This document shows positions 1 to 8,310 of a stretch of DNA of 64,000 nucleotides, in pieces. The DNA is from Ancylobacter sp. Lp-2. GTDB lineage: Bacteria > Pseudomonadota > Alphaproteobacteria > Rhizobiales > Xanthobacteraceae. Within the stretch, counting starts at the first letter, position 1; the number at the start of each line of letters is the position of its first letter. Position numbers and translations under genes: made by a program. The notes beneath the pieces were generated by a model that saw nothing but the letters and a program-made list of their open reading frames with translations, did no database searches and was not told the origin of the DNA. The DNA is taken from NCBI RefSeq assembly GCF_020523795.1, contig NZ_JAJALI010000001.1:744001-808000 (forward strand), in the 5' to 3' direction.

Positions 1-2
1 GC

Positions 3-623
3 GGAAAGCTGCGGGTCAGTGCACCGGTCGGCAGCGAGGGATGGAACCGGGTCGTGTTGCGGTTCATGGCGAATTTCCCGGACGTCGATCTGGAGGTCAG
101 TTACACCAATCGCCTGGTCGACCTGATAGAAGAAGGGTTCGATGTCGTCTTGCGCATTGGCCCGCTCGAGGACTCGCGCCTGATCACGCGGCGGGTGGGT
201 ACCTTCAGCCTGATGCTGGTGGCGTCTCCCGCCTATCTGGCTCGGCGGGGAACGCCCGAGACGGTCGAGGACCTGCTGGGCCATGATTGCCTGCGCAATC
301 GCAACGTTTCGCGCAATCGTCTCGACAATTGGCCACTCGGTGCGGCGTATGCACATGTGAATGCTGAGTTGTCCAACAGATTCGTCGCCGACAATTACGC
401 TGTGCTTTTGTCGGCGGTCTTGGACGGGCTTGGTCTAGCCTGCATGCCAAGCTTCTGGGTCAAAGAGTACGTTGCCCAAGGGGCCCTGTGCCACCTGCTT
501 GCCGATCAAATGGCGAATGAGCGAGCGGTATCCGCCGTTTGGCCCGCAGGGCGCGGGTTTCCGATCAAGCTGGCAGCTTTCGTCGACTTCATGGCGCAGA
601 ATCTACCGGCGATCCTTCGTTGA
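3..623 (+). CDS. LysR-family transcriptional regulator, C-terminal part (cut by window edge)
   Basis: The frame is open from the left edge (GKLRVSAPVGSEGWNRV...) and ends at TGA 621-623, so only the C-terminal half is present. It matches the LysR effector-binding (periplasmic-binding-protein-like) domain: the GKLRVSAP opening, DLEVSYTNRLVDLIEEGFDVVLRIG, LITRRVGTFSLMLVASPAYLARRG, and the late segment with LDGLGLACMPSFWV. The N-terminal winged HTH lies outside the window. Such proteins bind a small co-inducer and regulate a neighbouring, usually divergent, gene, which is also outside. The pattern is closest to the large LysR subgroup with the ...VLRIGPLEDSRLITRRV... strand. An internal ATG at 108 is not the start, because homology continues upstream of it. 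Confidence 0.85.
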   Translation, partial: GKLRVSAPVGSEGWNRVVLRFMANFPDVDLEVSYTNRLVDLIEEGFDVVLRIGPLEDSRLITRRVGTFSLMLVASPAYLARRGTPETVEDLLGHDCLRNRNVSRNRLDNWPLGAAYAHVNAELSNRFVADNYAVLLSAVLDGLGLACMPSFWVKEYVAQGALCHLLADQMANERAVSAVWPAGRGFPIKLAAFVDFMAQNLPAILR

Positions 624-765
624 CCCGCACTGGTCCGCTGCCCGCGAAGTGCAAGCTCATGCACGAAATTGCATAATGACCGGCATTTCCGCCAATCCTC
701 GCTGCCCGTATTTCCTTAGTGTGCCGGCGCAAGCTGTCTGAGGTCAGCTGCTACGGGAGGGTGAG

Positions 766-1686
766 GTGATTGAGCGGCACGAGCGACCCGCTGCATTTAA
801 GGAGCAACTGTACCGTCAGTTCGGAGTGGCTTCAGAGATGGTCGTGAGCACCAGTTCGGATTGCAGGGTCAGTCTTGAAATGGCCCGTCTCCGTTACGAT
901 CAGCCAAATTTTGGCGAGGTATCTGTCCCGGCCAATGCTTCTGGATTCATAATCAATATCCAGCTCGGAGATCTGCATAAACGGAAAGTGCGCTGCGGGA
1001 AGACGGATAGTATTATCACATATAATCGCGATGCAATAAGCATTCACGATTTGAGAGAAGATTATAGTGCCGAACTATTGACACCTTTCGATTTCGCTGT
1101 GTGTCATGTGCCGTATGAAACATTCGAGGCCATCGCACAGGAAGTTGGGATCAAGAATTTCAGCACCTTTGATTGCTCTATCACGACGTGTGATCCCGTA
1201 GCTGCGAGTCTCTGCCGCGCCCTCTTGCCTGGCCTGCACCGACAGCGCACAAGTGAGGCCATCTTCGTGGATTCAACCGCGGTGGCGCTCGTTTCTCATC
1301 TTGCGAGCACCTATGGTGGGCGAGCGCCCGCGCCAGCGACGGGACACGGTGGGCTGGCCGAATGGCAGAAGCGCCGCGCGATCGAACTTCTCTCCCTGAC
1401 CGGTGACGCGGCGCGAAACATGTCTGTCGCGATTATTGCGGCAGAGTGTCGACTGTCACGCAGTCATTTCGTCCGGTTGTTCAAGAAAACGACGGGCCTG
1501 CCGCCGCATCGCTGGCTGACCGAGTACCGCCTTGACAAGGCGAGGCGCCTTCTTATGGAAGGTAGCCATTCGATCGCCGAGATTGCCGATAGATGCGGAT
1601 TTTCCGATCAGGCGCACCTGACACGCTCTTTTGCCTCGGCCGTGGGGATCACGCCGGCCGCGTGGCGCAAGCGCCTCAAATCCTGA
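766..1686 (+). CDS. AraC-family transcriptional regulator (cupin-like sensor + HTH_18)
   Basis: A 306-residue protein starts at GTG 766, 5 nt after GGGAGG. Residues about 35-170 resemble the AraC-binding-like sensor of the NahR/FeaR-type group (CRVSLEMARLRYDQP..., later IAQEVGI...). Residues 205-305 form the double HTH: AAECRLSRSHFVRLFKKTTG, PPHRWLTEYRLDKARRLL, then IAEIADRCGFSDQAHLTRSF and GITPAAWRKRLKS. It should bind DNA and activate a nearby gene; the nitrilase-like gene on the opposite strand ends 24 nt past its stop. A second AraC protein at 2620-3627 shares the same architecture (sensor motif and LAGWQERRA/LAEWQKRRA linker), so the two are paralogues flanking the hydrolase. Confidence 0.9.
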   Translation: MIERHERPAAFKEQLYRQFGVASEMVVSTSSDCRVSLEMARLRYDQPNFGEVSVPANASGFIINIQLGDLHKRKVRCGKTDSIITYNRDAISIHDLREDYSAELLTPFDFAVCHVPYETFEAIAQEVGIKNFSTFDCSITTCDPVAASLCRALLPGLHRQRTSEAIFVDSTAVALVSHLASTYGGRAPAPATGHGGLAEWQKRRAIELLSLTGDAARNMSVAIIAAECRLSRSHFVRLFKKTTGLPPHRWLTEYRLDKARRLLMEGSHSIAEIADRCGFSDQAHLTRSFASAVGITPAAWRKRLKS

Positions 1687-1709
1687 ACATTCGCGTCATG
1701 CGACCCGTA

Positions 1710-2498
1710 TCAACCGGGCATCGCCTCCAGCGCCCCGCCCTCTGCCAAGTAGCACGGATAGCGACATTTCTGGCGTCGCGCCACGCGGGCGTCGATATCG
1801 ACTACAACAACAGCTTGGCTGGACGAGGTTGTCGCCATGAGCTCACCGTCGGGTGCGAAGGCGAAACCCGATCCGCCGAATTCCGGATTGTTTCCGGCTC
1901 GACCCATACGATTGGAGCTGACCACGTAACTCCCTGACACAATGGCAGCCATCGCACCGGCCGTCACGCACGGAGACGCTGCGTCCGTGGCGCGCGGCAC
2001 GACGATCAACTCAGCTCCGTCGCCGCCCAGATTGCGGGCGAGCTCATTGAACATTAGCTCCGTACACAACAGCATTCCAACCCGAACACCGAGGACATCA
2101 GCGAGCAGGGGGGCTCCACGACCGGGCCGAAACCAGGTTCTTTCCCGCCAGCCTTCCTGATCGGGTAGCACGAGCTTGCGGTGCAGGTAGCGAATGCGTC
2201 CGCCTTCGAGTACCACGCCTTCATTGGCCAGACGACCGTCCGACCAGACCGGGCGAGACGTGATGACGGCAGGGAGGTCGAGGTCGGACAGCGCGATGAT
2301 GCCCTGCTCGTGAATAGCAATGCTTTCCGCGGCCACCTTCTCATCATAGCGGGGCGATTCCGCGATCCATCGTCCGAACGGCAATTGGTTCGTCACCAGA
2401 ATGTCCGGGCCGGCGGCTTCGATGTCGCTAGCGAGAGCTTGCCATTCCGGGCTGGAGGGAACGAGCCCGTCGGGCCATTGGACAAACGCTACGCGCAA
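1710..2498 (-). CDS. Carbon-nitrogen hydrolase (nitrilase superfamily) with a Gln at the catalytic Glu site
   Basis: A 262-residue single-domain protein with the CN-hydrolase fold, from MRVAFVQWP to the C-terminal DIDARVARRQKCRYPCY. Members cleave C-N bonds of amides or nitriles using a Glu-Lys-Cys triad. The lysine (K108 in LHRKLVLP) and the nucleophile cysteine (C145 in GMLLCTELMFNE) are present. The glutamate normally found in the family motif N-E-x-P-F-G is replaced by glutamine (Q38 in TNQLPFGRW, codon CAA at 2387-2385). One base change (GAA to CAA) would explain this. The protein may be inactive, slow, or a binding protein. It lies between two paralogous AraC regulators and starts divergently from the second one, which is the likely regulator. 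Confidence 0.85.
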   Translation of the reverse strand: MRVAFVQWPDGLVPSSPEWQALASDIEAAGPDILVTNQLPFGRWIAESPRYDEKVAAESIAIHEQGIIALSDLDLPAVITSRPVWSDGRLANEGVVLEGGRIRYLHRKLVLPDQEGWRERTWFRPGRGAPLLADVLGVRVGMLLCTELMFNELARNLGGDGAELIVVPRATDAASPCVTAGAMAAIVSGSYVVSSNRMGRAGNNPEFGGSGFAFAPDGELMATTSSSQAVVVVDIDARVARRQKCRYPCYLAEGGALEAMPG

Positions 2499-2619
2499 GG
2501 AGACCTCCAGTCCGACTCGTCAAGGTGCCAGTGGCTGATGCTTCGCCTTACTCACGACAATTCTACCCTATCGGCCCTGCTAAAATCACAGCCTTCAAAA
2601 GCCGTGCTCCCGCGCTATT

Positions 2620-3627
2620 TTGACACCGCGCCGAATAGTGCAACACTATATCGTCCGGGCGAGTGACGCTAGTTTGATCTTTTTGAAGCACGGGTTGGGC
2701 CGTGAATTGATCTCCGGGGACCGATCCGTGAATGGGAGGAACTATGGTGCCAACATTGCTCGGCATATACATTTGAGCGACGCTCCACATCTTGTCATCG
2801 GTACGGCGGCGCAGATGCAGCTGGCGGTCACGCGCCTTCGCTCGGATGCTGCACCGCCCGCCGCGACACTGCCGATCCCGTGCGAGCCGGCGTTCATGGT
2901 GAGCCTGCAACTTCGGCACAATGCCGATCACGAGCTCTGGCTCAACGGAAAGCGGGAATTCAGGGGAGCCTATCGGCAAAATACCGTGAGTGTCGTCGAT
3001 CTCCGGCACAATCCCATCGCTCGTCCACGCAACGCATTCGATTTTATCAGCTTTTATGTCACGCAATCGTCCCTCGACAACGTTTCCCGTGAACATGACG
3101 GTCACGCCATAACCTCCCTGAACTGGCCCCGAGGAACGGAAGACCCGATATTGGCGGCCTTGGGAAGATCTTTGATTCCCGCCTTGGAAGAGCGATCCGA
3201 TCCCGGTTCGCCAACTGTTCAACACATCGGGCTCGCAATTCGCATCCATATAGCGTGGGCCTATGGGGGTCTCGATGCAGCGCGGCTGGTGACCGCCGGT
3301 GGCCTCGCCGGTTGGCAGGAGCGCCGCGCAAAAGAATATATCCGCGAGAACTTCGCCACTTCGCTCAGTATTTCCGACATCGCGCGCGAGTGCGGACTGT
3401 CACCAAGCCATTTTACTCGGGCATTTCGGAAAAGCACGGGGATGCAACCGCATCGCTGGCTCACCCATCATCGGGTAGAAACCGCGAAGGCGCAGTTGTT
3501 AGAAAGTAAAATGACGGTCGCTGAGATTGGGATCTGCTGCGGATTTGGCGACCCAAGCAATTTTGCGCGCGTCTTCTCATCCGTAGTCGGATTAAGTCCG
3601 AGTCTCTGGCAGCGAATGCATCGCTGA
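2620..3627 (+). CDS. AraC-family transcriptional regulator
   Basis: The open frame gives up to 335 residues from TTG 2620, but the start is uncertain because no clear Shine-Dalgarno precedes it. Conservation with the AraC protein at 766-1686 begins only near residue 60 (MQLAVTRLRSDAAPP). The C-terminal 105 residues are the AraC/XylS HTH pair: SISDIARECGLSPSHFTRAFRKSTG, QPHRWLTHHRVETAKAQLL, then MTVAEIGICCGFGDPSNFARVF and VGLSPSLWQRM. The N-terminal part is the sensor domain. It is divergent from the nitrilase-like gene across a 121-bp gap that should hold both promoters, so control of that hydrolase is the simplest guess. Confidence 0.85.
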   Translation: MTPRRIVQHYIVRASDASLIFLKHGLGRELISGDRSVNGRNYGANIARHIHLSDAPHLVIGTAAQMQLAVTRLRSDAAPPAATLPIPCEPAFMVSLQLRHNADHELWLNGKREFRGAYRQNTVSVVDLRHNPIARPRNAFDFISFYVTQSSLDNVSREHDGHAITSLNWPRGTEDPILAALGRSLIPALEERSDPGSPTVQHIGLAIRIHIAWAYGGLDAARLVTAGGLAGWQERRAKEYIRENFATSLSISDIARECGLSPSHFTRAFRKSTGMQPHRWLTHHRVETAKAQLLESKMTVAEIGICCGFGDPSNFARVFSSVVGLSPSLWQRMHR

Positions 3628-3763
3628 GGCCGGCGTCGAACGAACTCGCCAACGTGATCGTACCGAGGGATTCTGTTTCAGAGTTTGGTCACGCCGCCGT
3701 GGCCTCGGATCCACGGAACGGCGGCAGAGCAGCCTGGAGTGATCTCGATCTTCAGGAGGCAGC

Positions 3764-5497
3764 TCATGTCGCGGTGCGTGCAAGATAAGTGTGAATCTGG
3801 GAAACGACTGCGGCTCCTTCGCCAACGGCGGCGGCAACTCGCTTCGTCGATCCGGCCCGGACGTCGCCGATGGCAAACACACCTGGCCTGCTGGTCTCGA
3901 GCGGCAGTACCACGGGCCGGTCAGGACCACCTTGTTGCCCGGTGACTACGAAGCCATGAGCATCGCTATCCACGCACCCGTCCAGCCATTCGGTATTCGG
4001 ATCAGCGCCGATGAACAGGAATAGATGGTGCACGGGTAGGGTGACTGACCTTCCCTCGTCAAGTCGACGACACACTACCCCGCGAAGGCCATGGCCCGTA
4101 TCACCTTCCAACGCCACGACCTCTGTTCTTGTATGCATCTCCACATTCGGAAGCGAGCCGATGCGGTCGATGAGGTAACGCGACATCGACGCCTCCAATC
4201 CACTCGCCCGAACAATGAGGTGAAGTCGCTTCACCTTTGGTGCGAGGAAAGCGATAGCCTGCCCGGCGGAGTTGCCTCCCCCGACCAGCGCCACGTCCTG
4301 GCCTGTGCAAAGGCGGGCCTCGATGGGTGATGCCCAGTAAGCTACGTCCGACCCCTCAAATGTCGCGAGATTGGCGACGTGCGGGCGCCGATATCGTGCT
4401 CCAGTAGCAATCACGACGGTGCGCGCCTGCACTGTCGTGTCGTTGGATAGTGCGAGACGCCATGGCTCCACGCCGTCCTTCTCGCAGTCGAGCCGCTTCA
4501 CCTCTAAAGGAATTGCCAGTTCGGCACCAAACTTCTGTGCCTGGTTATAGGCTCGCCCGGCCAAGGCCTGGCCGGAAATGCCGGTGGGAAACCCCAGATA
4601 ATTCTCAATGCGAGCAGATGCGCCCGCCTGCCCGCCGATGGCTCGTTGGTCCAGCACCAGCACCGAAAGTCCCTCGGACGCCGCATACACAGCCGTTGCC
4701 AGCCCGGAGGGCCCGGCCCCTACCACCGCGACGTCGTAGACCCTTTCGGGATCAAGCCGGGGTAGCATGCCGAGGCAGGTCGCGACCTCAGCCGTGGTGG
4801 GGCGCTTGAGTATCGTGCCGGTCGGGCAGATCAGCAATGGCAAGTCATCGGACAGGACGCCGAGCCGTTGCACAACAGCGCGGCCTTCCTCGTCCTTCGA
4901 TGCATCGAGAAAGGTAAAGGGGTAGCCGTTTCTCGTTAGCAGTCCCTCGATTACGACAAGCAGTCCCTCGCCAGGCCGGCCGACGAGAACCGAGCCTGCC
5001 GCTCCGCCCTCGATGAGCCCCACGCGCCGCAGTATCAGAGCACGCATCAGCAGCTCCCCGATCTCCGCTGAGCCTATGGCAAGAGCTCGCAAGTGAGAGG
5101 CATCCAAGGGGAGTGCCGTGCATCCCTCTGGACCTGCGGTCGCTGCGGCATACGACGGACGTCCCGCCAACTGGCTGACTTCTCCCGTAAATTGACCAGG
5201 GCCCTGCACGGTGATCGGCTTTTCCCGGCCAAGTCCATCGCGACGCACGATCGCGATCGAACCTTTCAGGATAAGCCATGTCGGGACCGCGACGTCACCG
5301 ACGTTGAATACCGGCTCACCTGGATGGAAATGCCGTTCCGGGCCGCTCGCGAAGCGTTGCACCATCTGCATTTGCATCGCGGTGAGGACGGGAAACATCT
5401 GATGCTTGCGTTCGTCGATGAGGCTCACGATTACGATTCCCGTCCGGCCGTCATTGTCTGGGCAAGGCTCCAGCCTCCACCGTTTCAGCGTGCCCAC
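3764..5497 (-). CDS. Cyclic-nucleotide-binding domain fused to thioredoxin-reductase-like FAD/NAD(P) oxidoreductase
   Basis: A 577-residue fusion with GTG start 5497; a later start near VSLIDERKHQ is possible. Residues about 40-150 form a CRP-type cyclic nucleotide-binding fold (HFHPGEPVFNVGDVAVPTWLILKG, GPGQFTGEVSQLAGRPS). The middle 160-240 is a thioredoxin-fold-like linker. Residues about 255-577 are a pyridine-nucleotide-disulfide reductase: FAD motif VVGAGPSGLATAVYAASEG, IGGQAGASARIENYLGFP, NAD(P) motif VALVGGGNSAGQ, and C-terminal AIGDVRAGSTKRVA. The redox CxxC of true thioredoxin reductases (YCATC region) reads AYWASPIEARLC, so the disulfide is absent. It is therefore a TrxR-like flavoprotein, not a thioredoxin reductase. 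It lies 84 nt downstream of iorB on the same strand and may be co-transcribed. Confidence 0.88.
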   Translation of the reverse strand: MGTLKRWRLEPCPDNDGRTGIVIVSLIDERKHQMFPVLTAMQMQMVQRFASGPERHFHPGEPVFNVGDVAVPTWLILKGSIAIVRRDGLGREKPITVQGPGQFTGEVSQLAGRPSYAAATAGPEGCTALPLDASHLRALAIGSAEIGELLMRALILRRVGLIEGGAAGSVLVGRPGEGLLVVIEGLLTRNGYPFTFLDASKDEEGRAVVQRLGVLSDDLPLLICPTGTILKRPTTAEVATCLGMLPRLDPERVYDVAVVGAGPSGLATAVYAASEGLSVLVLDQRAIGGQAGASARIENYLGFPTGISGQALAGRAYNQAQKFGAELAIPLEVKRLDCEKDGVEPWRLALSNDTTVQARTVVIATGARYRRPHVANLATFEGSDVAYWASPIEARLCTGQDVALVGGGNSAGQAIAFLAPKVKRLHLIVRASGLEASMSRYLIDRIGSLPNVEMHTRTEVVALEGDTGHGLRGVVCRRLDEGRSVTLPVHHLFLFIGADPNTEWLDGCVDSDAHGFVVTGQQGGPDRPVVLPLETSRPGVFAIGDVRAGSTKRVAAAVGEGAAVVSQIHTYLARTAT

Positions 5498-5581
5498 TGC
5501 CCGATCAAGATGACGCGGCTGCGCGGCGGTCGTCTTCCGGACCCGAACGAGATCGGGGGGCGTGGTTTTGCGATACGCCCA

Positions 5582-7834
5582 TCATGTGCCGGCCCTAGGC
5601 CGGCCGGCGAGCAGGTTTTGCGGGCGAATTTTCGCGGCATCGAGGGGCAACGCATGTAGTCGTTGTCCGGTGGCGTCACGCACAGCGTTCGCGATGGCCG
5701 CTCCTGTCGGCCCTTGCGCGGCCTCGCCCGCTCCAAGGAAGGGAAGGCCGGGGCGGTCGACGATGTGGACGTCGATCGCGCGCGGCACATGGGCGAAGCG
5801 CAGAATGGGATACGCCGCCCAGTCGATCGACGTGATGCGGCGCCGATCAAAGCGCACGCCCTCGAACAGCGTCCAGCTCGTCGCCTGTACGATCCCGCCC
5901 TCGATCTGGTTGCGCACGCCATCGGGATTGACGACCTGTCCGGTGTCCACGGCGGCCGTCGCCCGCTCCACGATCGTGCGGCCAGTGTCCTGATCGATAG
6001 ATATCTCCAGCGCCACGGCGCACCAAGCTTCGAGATTCTTGTAGCGCGCGAAGCCAAAGCCGTATCCGCCTCCCGCCGGCAGCTTGGGCCGTCCATCCCA
6101 GCCGAAGCGTTCGGCCGCCGTGATGATCACCGCCTTCGCCCTCTCATCGGCGAGATGACGCAAGCGGAACGCTACGGGATCCTGCTTCGACAGACGCGCA
6201 AGATCATCCATGGTGCTTTCGATAGCGAACACATTGAGATAGCCGCCAAGCGAGCGCATGGAAGATCCGCGCAGGAGCATTTCCGGCAGGAAATGATTCA
6301 CGGCCCGTGCATTCGGCAGCACATAGAGCGGTATTGCGTTGCGGTCTCCTCCACCTTCGGGCATCGGCAGGTCGACGGGAGGCGGCGGTGGGAACGGATC
6401 GGCCTTTTCCCGCGCGGCGAGCAAGGTGCCCGGTGGACCCGGCCGCATCATGTGAGATTGGCTCCAGACCTCCTGCCGCCAGGTGGAGATCATACCATCG
6501 GCGCCGAGCGCCGTCTGCAAATGGACGACCATGCCGGGGCCGAAAGGCTCCCAGGCGTGCTCCTGCTCGCGCATCCATTGCACGCGCACCGTCCGGCCAG
6601 GCAGGGCGCGCGCCAGCATCGCGACGTCGGCGCCGACATCGTCAGCACCGTTTTGGCCATAGCAGCCAGCACCTTCAACCTGGATGCACCGTACGTTCTC
6701 GCGAGGCATGGCGAAGAGCTCCGCCAGCGCATTGCGTAGTGGAAACACGCCCTGTGTGTGAGTCCAGACCGTGAGCGTGTCGCTGTCCATCCGCGCCACG
6801 GCACAGGAAGGGCCGATTGATCCGTGCGCGAGATAGGGGCGACTGAAGCTTGCATCAACATCATATTGCGCGGCGTCAGGCTTTCCGACGTCGAGAATGA
6901 CGGTATCTTGCGTAGGCAGGGCCATCAGCGCCTCGGCTAACCGGGACTCGTCGGGAAGTTCGGCCGTCTCGTTCCATTTCGCGAGCGCCGCGAGCTGCCG
7001 CATGGCTTGGATGGCCGTCCATTCCTTCTCGGCGATCACACCGAGAAACGAACCGTCTTTCACGACCTTCACTACGCCGGTCATTCCTTCGACGGAGGTG
7101 GCATCGATCGAGACAAGACGGGCCCCATAACTGGGCGGGCGGACGACGCGCCCATGAAGCATGCCGGGCACCCGCATGTCCTGCACATAGGAGGCCACCC
7201 CGGTGAGCTTGGCGGGGATGTCGACGCGCGGCACCGGCTTGTCCATGACCGTAAAGTCTTTGGGGTCGGTCAGGTTGGAGGTGGGCTGCGCTTCGACATG
7301 CAGTAGTTGGGGCGAGACAAGCTCGCCATAGCTGAGGCGAAGGCCACCCGGACCGGTGACGACGCCATCGCGCGCTACCAACTCATCGGCGCCCGCGCCG
7401 GTACGACGTGAGGCCTCACCGATGAGAATCTCGCGGACCTGCGCGGCTGCGTTGCGAATGGCGGTACCGGAATCCTGAACGGAATGGCTGGCGGCGGTAT
7501 ACCCCTCGTTCGGTGTGCGTCCGGTGTCCGCCGTCACTAGCGTCAGCCGTGTAAGCGGCAGCTTCAATTCTTCCGCCGCCACTTGAAGCAGGGCGGTCTT
7601 GATGCCCTGGCCGAGTTCGGCCTTGCCGGTGAAGATCGTGGCACTGTCATCGGGATCAATGCGAATCCACGCGTCCAGCATCGGCGTGGAATCAAGATCG
7701 CCGGGCAGCCTGTGCACCGAAGTGTCGCCTACGCCGGTTTCCGTGAGGGCGAATGCCCGTCGTGTGAGCGCAAAGGACAAGATTAGCGCGCCGGTGCCTT
7801 GCAACACTGCGCGTCGGGAGATGTCGTGTCTCAT
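5582..7834 (-). CDS. iorB: Molybdopterin-binding subunit of a xanthine dehydrogenase-family hydroxylase (IorB-like)
   Basis: A 750-residue protein starting at ATG 7834, overlapping iorA by ATGA. The N-terminus MRHDISRRAVLQG followed by a hydrophobic stretch ending RAFA is a Tat signal, so it is exported folded with its cofactor. The body is the aldehyde oxidase/xanthine dehydrogenase molybdopterin domain in the isoquinoline 1-oxidoreductase beta form: DDSATIFTGKAELGQGIKTALLQ, LTRLTLVTADTGRTPNEG, GAGCYGQNGADDVGADVAMLAR, PGRTVRVQWMREQEH, and C-terminal GGIVQATSWTLFEGV and FLGAGEAAQGPTGAAIANA. It works with the 2Fe-2S subunit and the cytochrome encoded upstream to hydroxylate an aldehyde or N-heterocycle. 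The true substrate cannot be read from sequence. Confidence 0.93.
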   Translation of the reverse strand: MRHDISRRAVLQGTGALILSFALTRRAFALTETGVGDTSVHRLPGDLDSTPMLDAWIRIDPDDSATIFTGKAELGQGIKTALLQVAAEELKLPLTRLTLVTADTGRTPNEGYTAASHSVQDSGTAIRNAAAQVREILIGEASRRTGAGADELVARDGVVTGPGGLRLSYGELVSPQLLHVEAQPTSNLTDPKDFTVMDKPVPRVDIPAKLTGVASYVQDMRVPGMLHGRVVRPPSYGARLVSIDATSVEGMTGVVKVVKDGSFLGVIAEKEWTAIQAMRQLAALAKWNETAELPDESRLAEALMALPTQDTVILDVGKPDAAQYDVDASFSRPYLAHGSIGPSCAVARMDSDTLTVWTHTQGVFPLRNALAELFAMPRENVRCIQVEGAGCYGQNGADDVGADVAMLARALPGRTVRVQWMREQEHAWEPFGPGMVVHLQTALGADGMISTWRQEVWSQSHMMRPGPPGTLLAAREKADPFPPPPPVDLPMPEGGGDRNAIPLYVLPNARAVNHFLPEMLLRGSSMRSLGGYLNVFAIESTMDDLARLSKQDPVAFRLRHLADERAKAVIITAAERFGWDGRPKLPAGGGYGFGFARYKNLEAWCAVALEISIDQDTGRTIVERATAAVDTGQVVNPDGVRNQIEGGIVQATSWTLFEGVRFDRRRITSIDWAAYPILRFAHVPRAIDVHIVDRPGLPFLGAGEAAQGPTGAAIANAVRDATGQRLHALPLDAAKIRPQNLLAGRPRAGT

Positions 7835-8310
7835 TTGGTTGCCTCCGCTGCCGCGGACAGGCTCCGTGCGGCGTGTTTCACGGCGCGGATGATGCGCATA
7901 TGTGTGCCGCAACGGCAGAGTTGCGGCTCGAGGGCGCCGCGGATCTCGTCGTCGTCGGGGTTCGGACTGCGTTCCAGCAAGGCTTGCGTCCGCATGATCA
8001 TCCCAGCGATACAGTAGCCGCACTGTGCTGCCTGCTCCGCAATGAAGGCGGCCTGCACAGGGCCGGGATTCTCCAGCGTGCCCAGGCCCTCCAGGGTGCG
8101 TACTTCGCGGCCCTCCAGCAGAAGGAGTGGCGTGAGGCATGAAAAGACCGGCTGACCGTCGATCAGGACGGTACAGGCTCCGCACTGGCCAAGACCACAG
8201 CCGAACTTGGCACCGTTCAGCTCGAGTTCGTCGCGCAGCACGTAAAGGAGCGGCGTATCCGGATCGGAGGAAACAGTCCGGAGCTCGCCGTTGACGATAA
8301 GATGGGTCAT
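7831..8310 (-). CDS. iorA: 2Fe-2S subunit of the molybdenum hydroxylase (IorA-like)
   Basis: A 159-residue small subunit. The N-terminal plant-type ferredoxin cluster motif is GAKFGCGLGQCGACTVLIDG with a fourth Cys at FSCLTPL. The C-terminal helical cluster domain has AAQCGYCIAGMIM and QLCRCGTHMRI. These eight cysteines bind two 2Fe-2S clusters that pass electrons from the Mo site of IorB to the cytochrome. Both ends overlap neighbours by 4 nt (ATGA at 8307-8310 and 7831-7834), indicating translational coupling in the order cytochrome-iorA-iorB. The start MTHLIVNGEL was chosen for this overlap; the frame stays open upstream but runs across the cytochrome gene. Confidence 0.95.
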   Translation of the reverse strand: MTHLIVNGELRTVSSDPDTPLLYVLRDELELNGAKFGCGLGQCGACTVLIDGQPVFSCLTPLLLLEGREVRTLEGLGTLENPGPVQAAFIAEQAAQCGYCIAGMIMRTQALLERSPNPDDDEIRGALEPQLCRCGTHMRIIRAVKHAARSLSAAAEATK

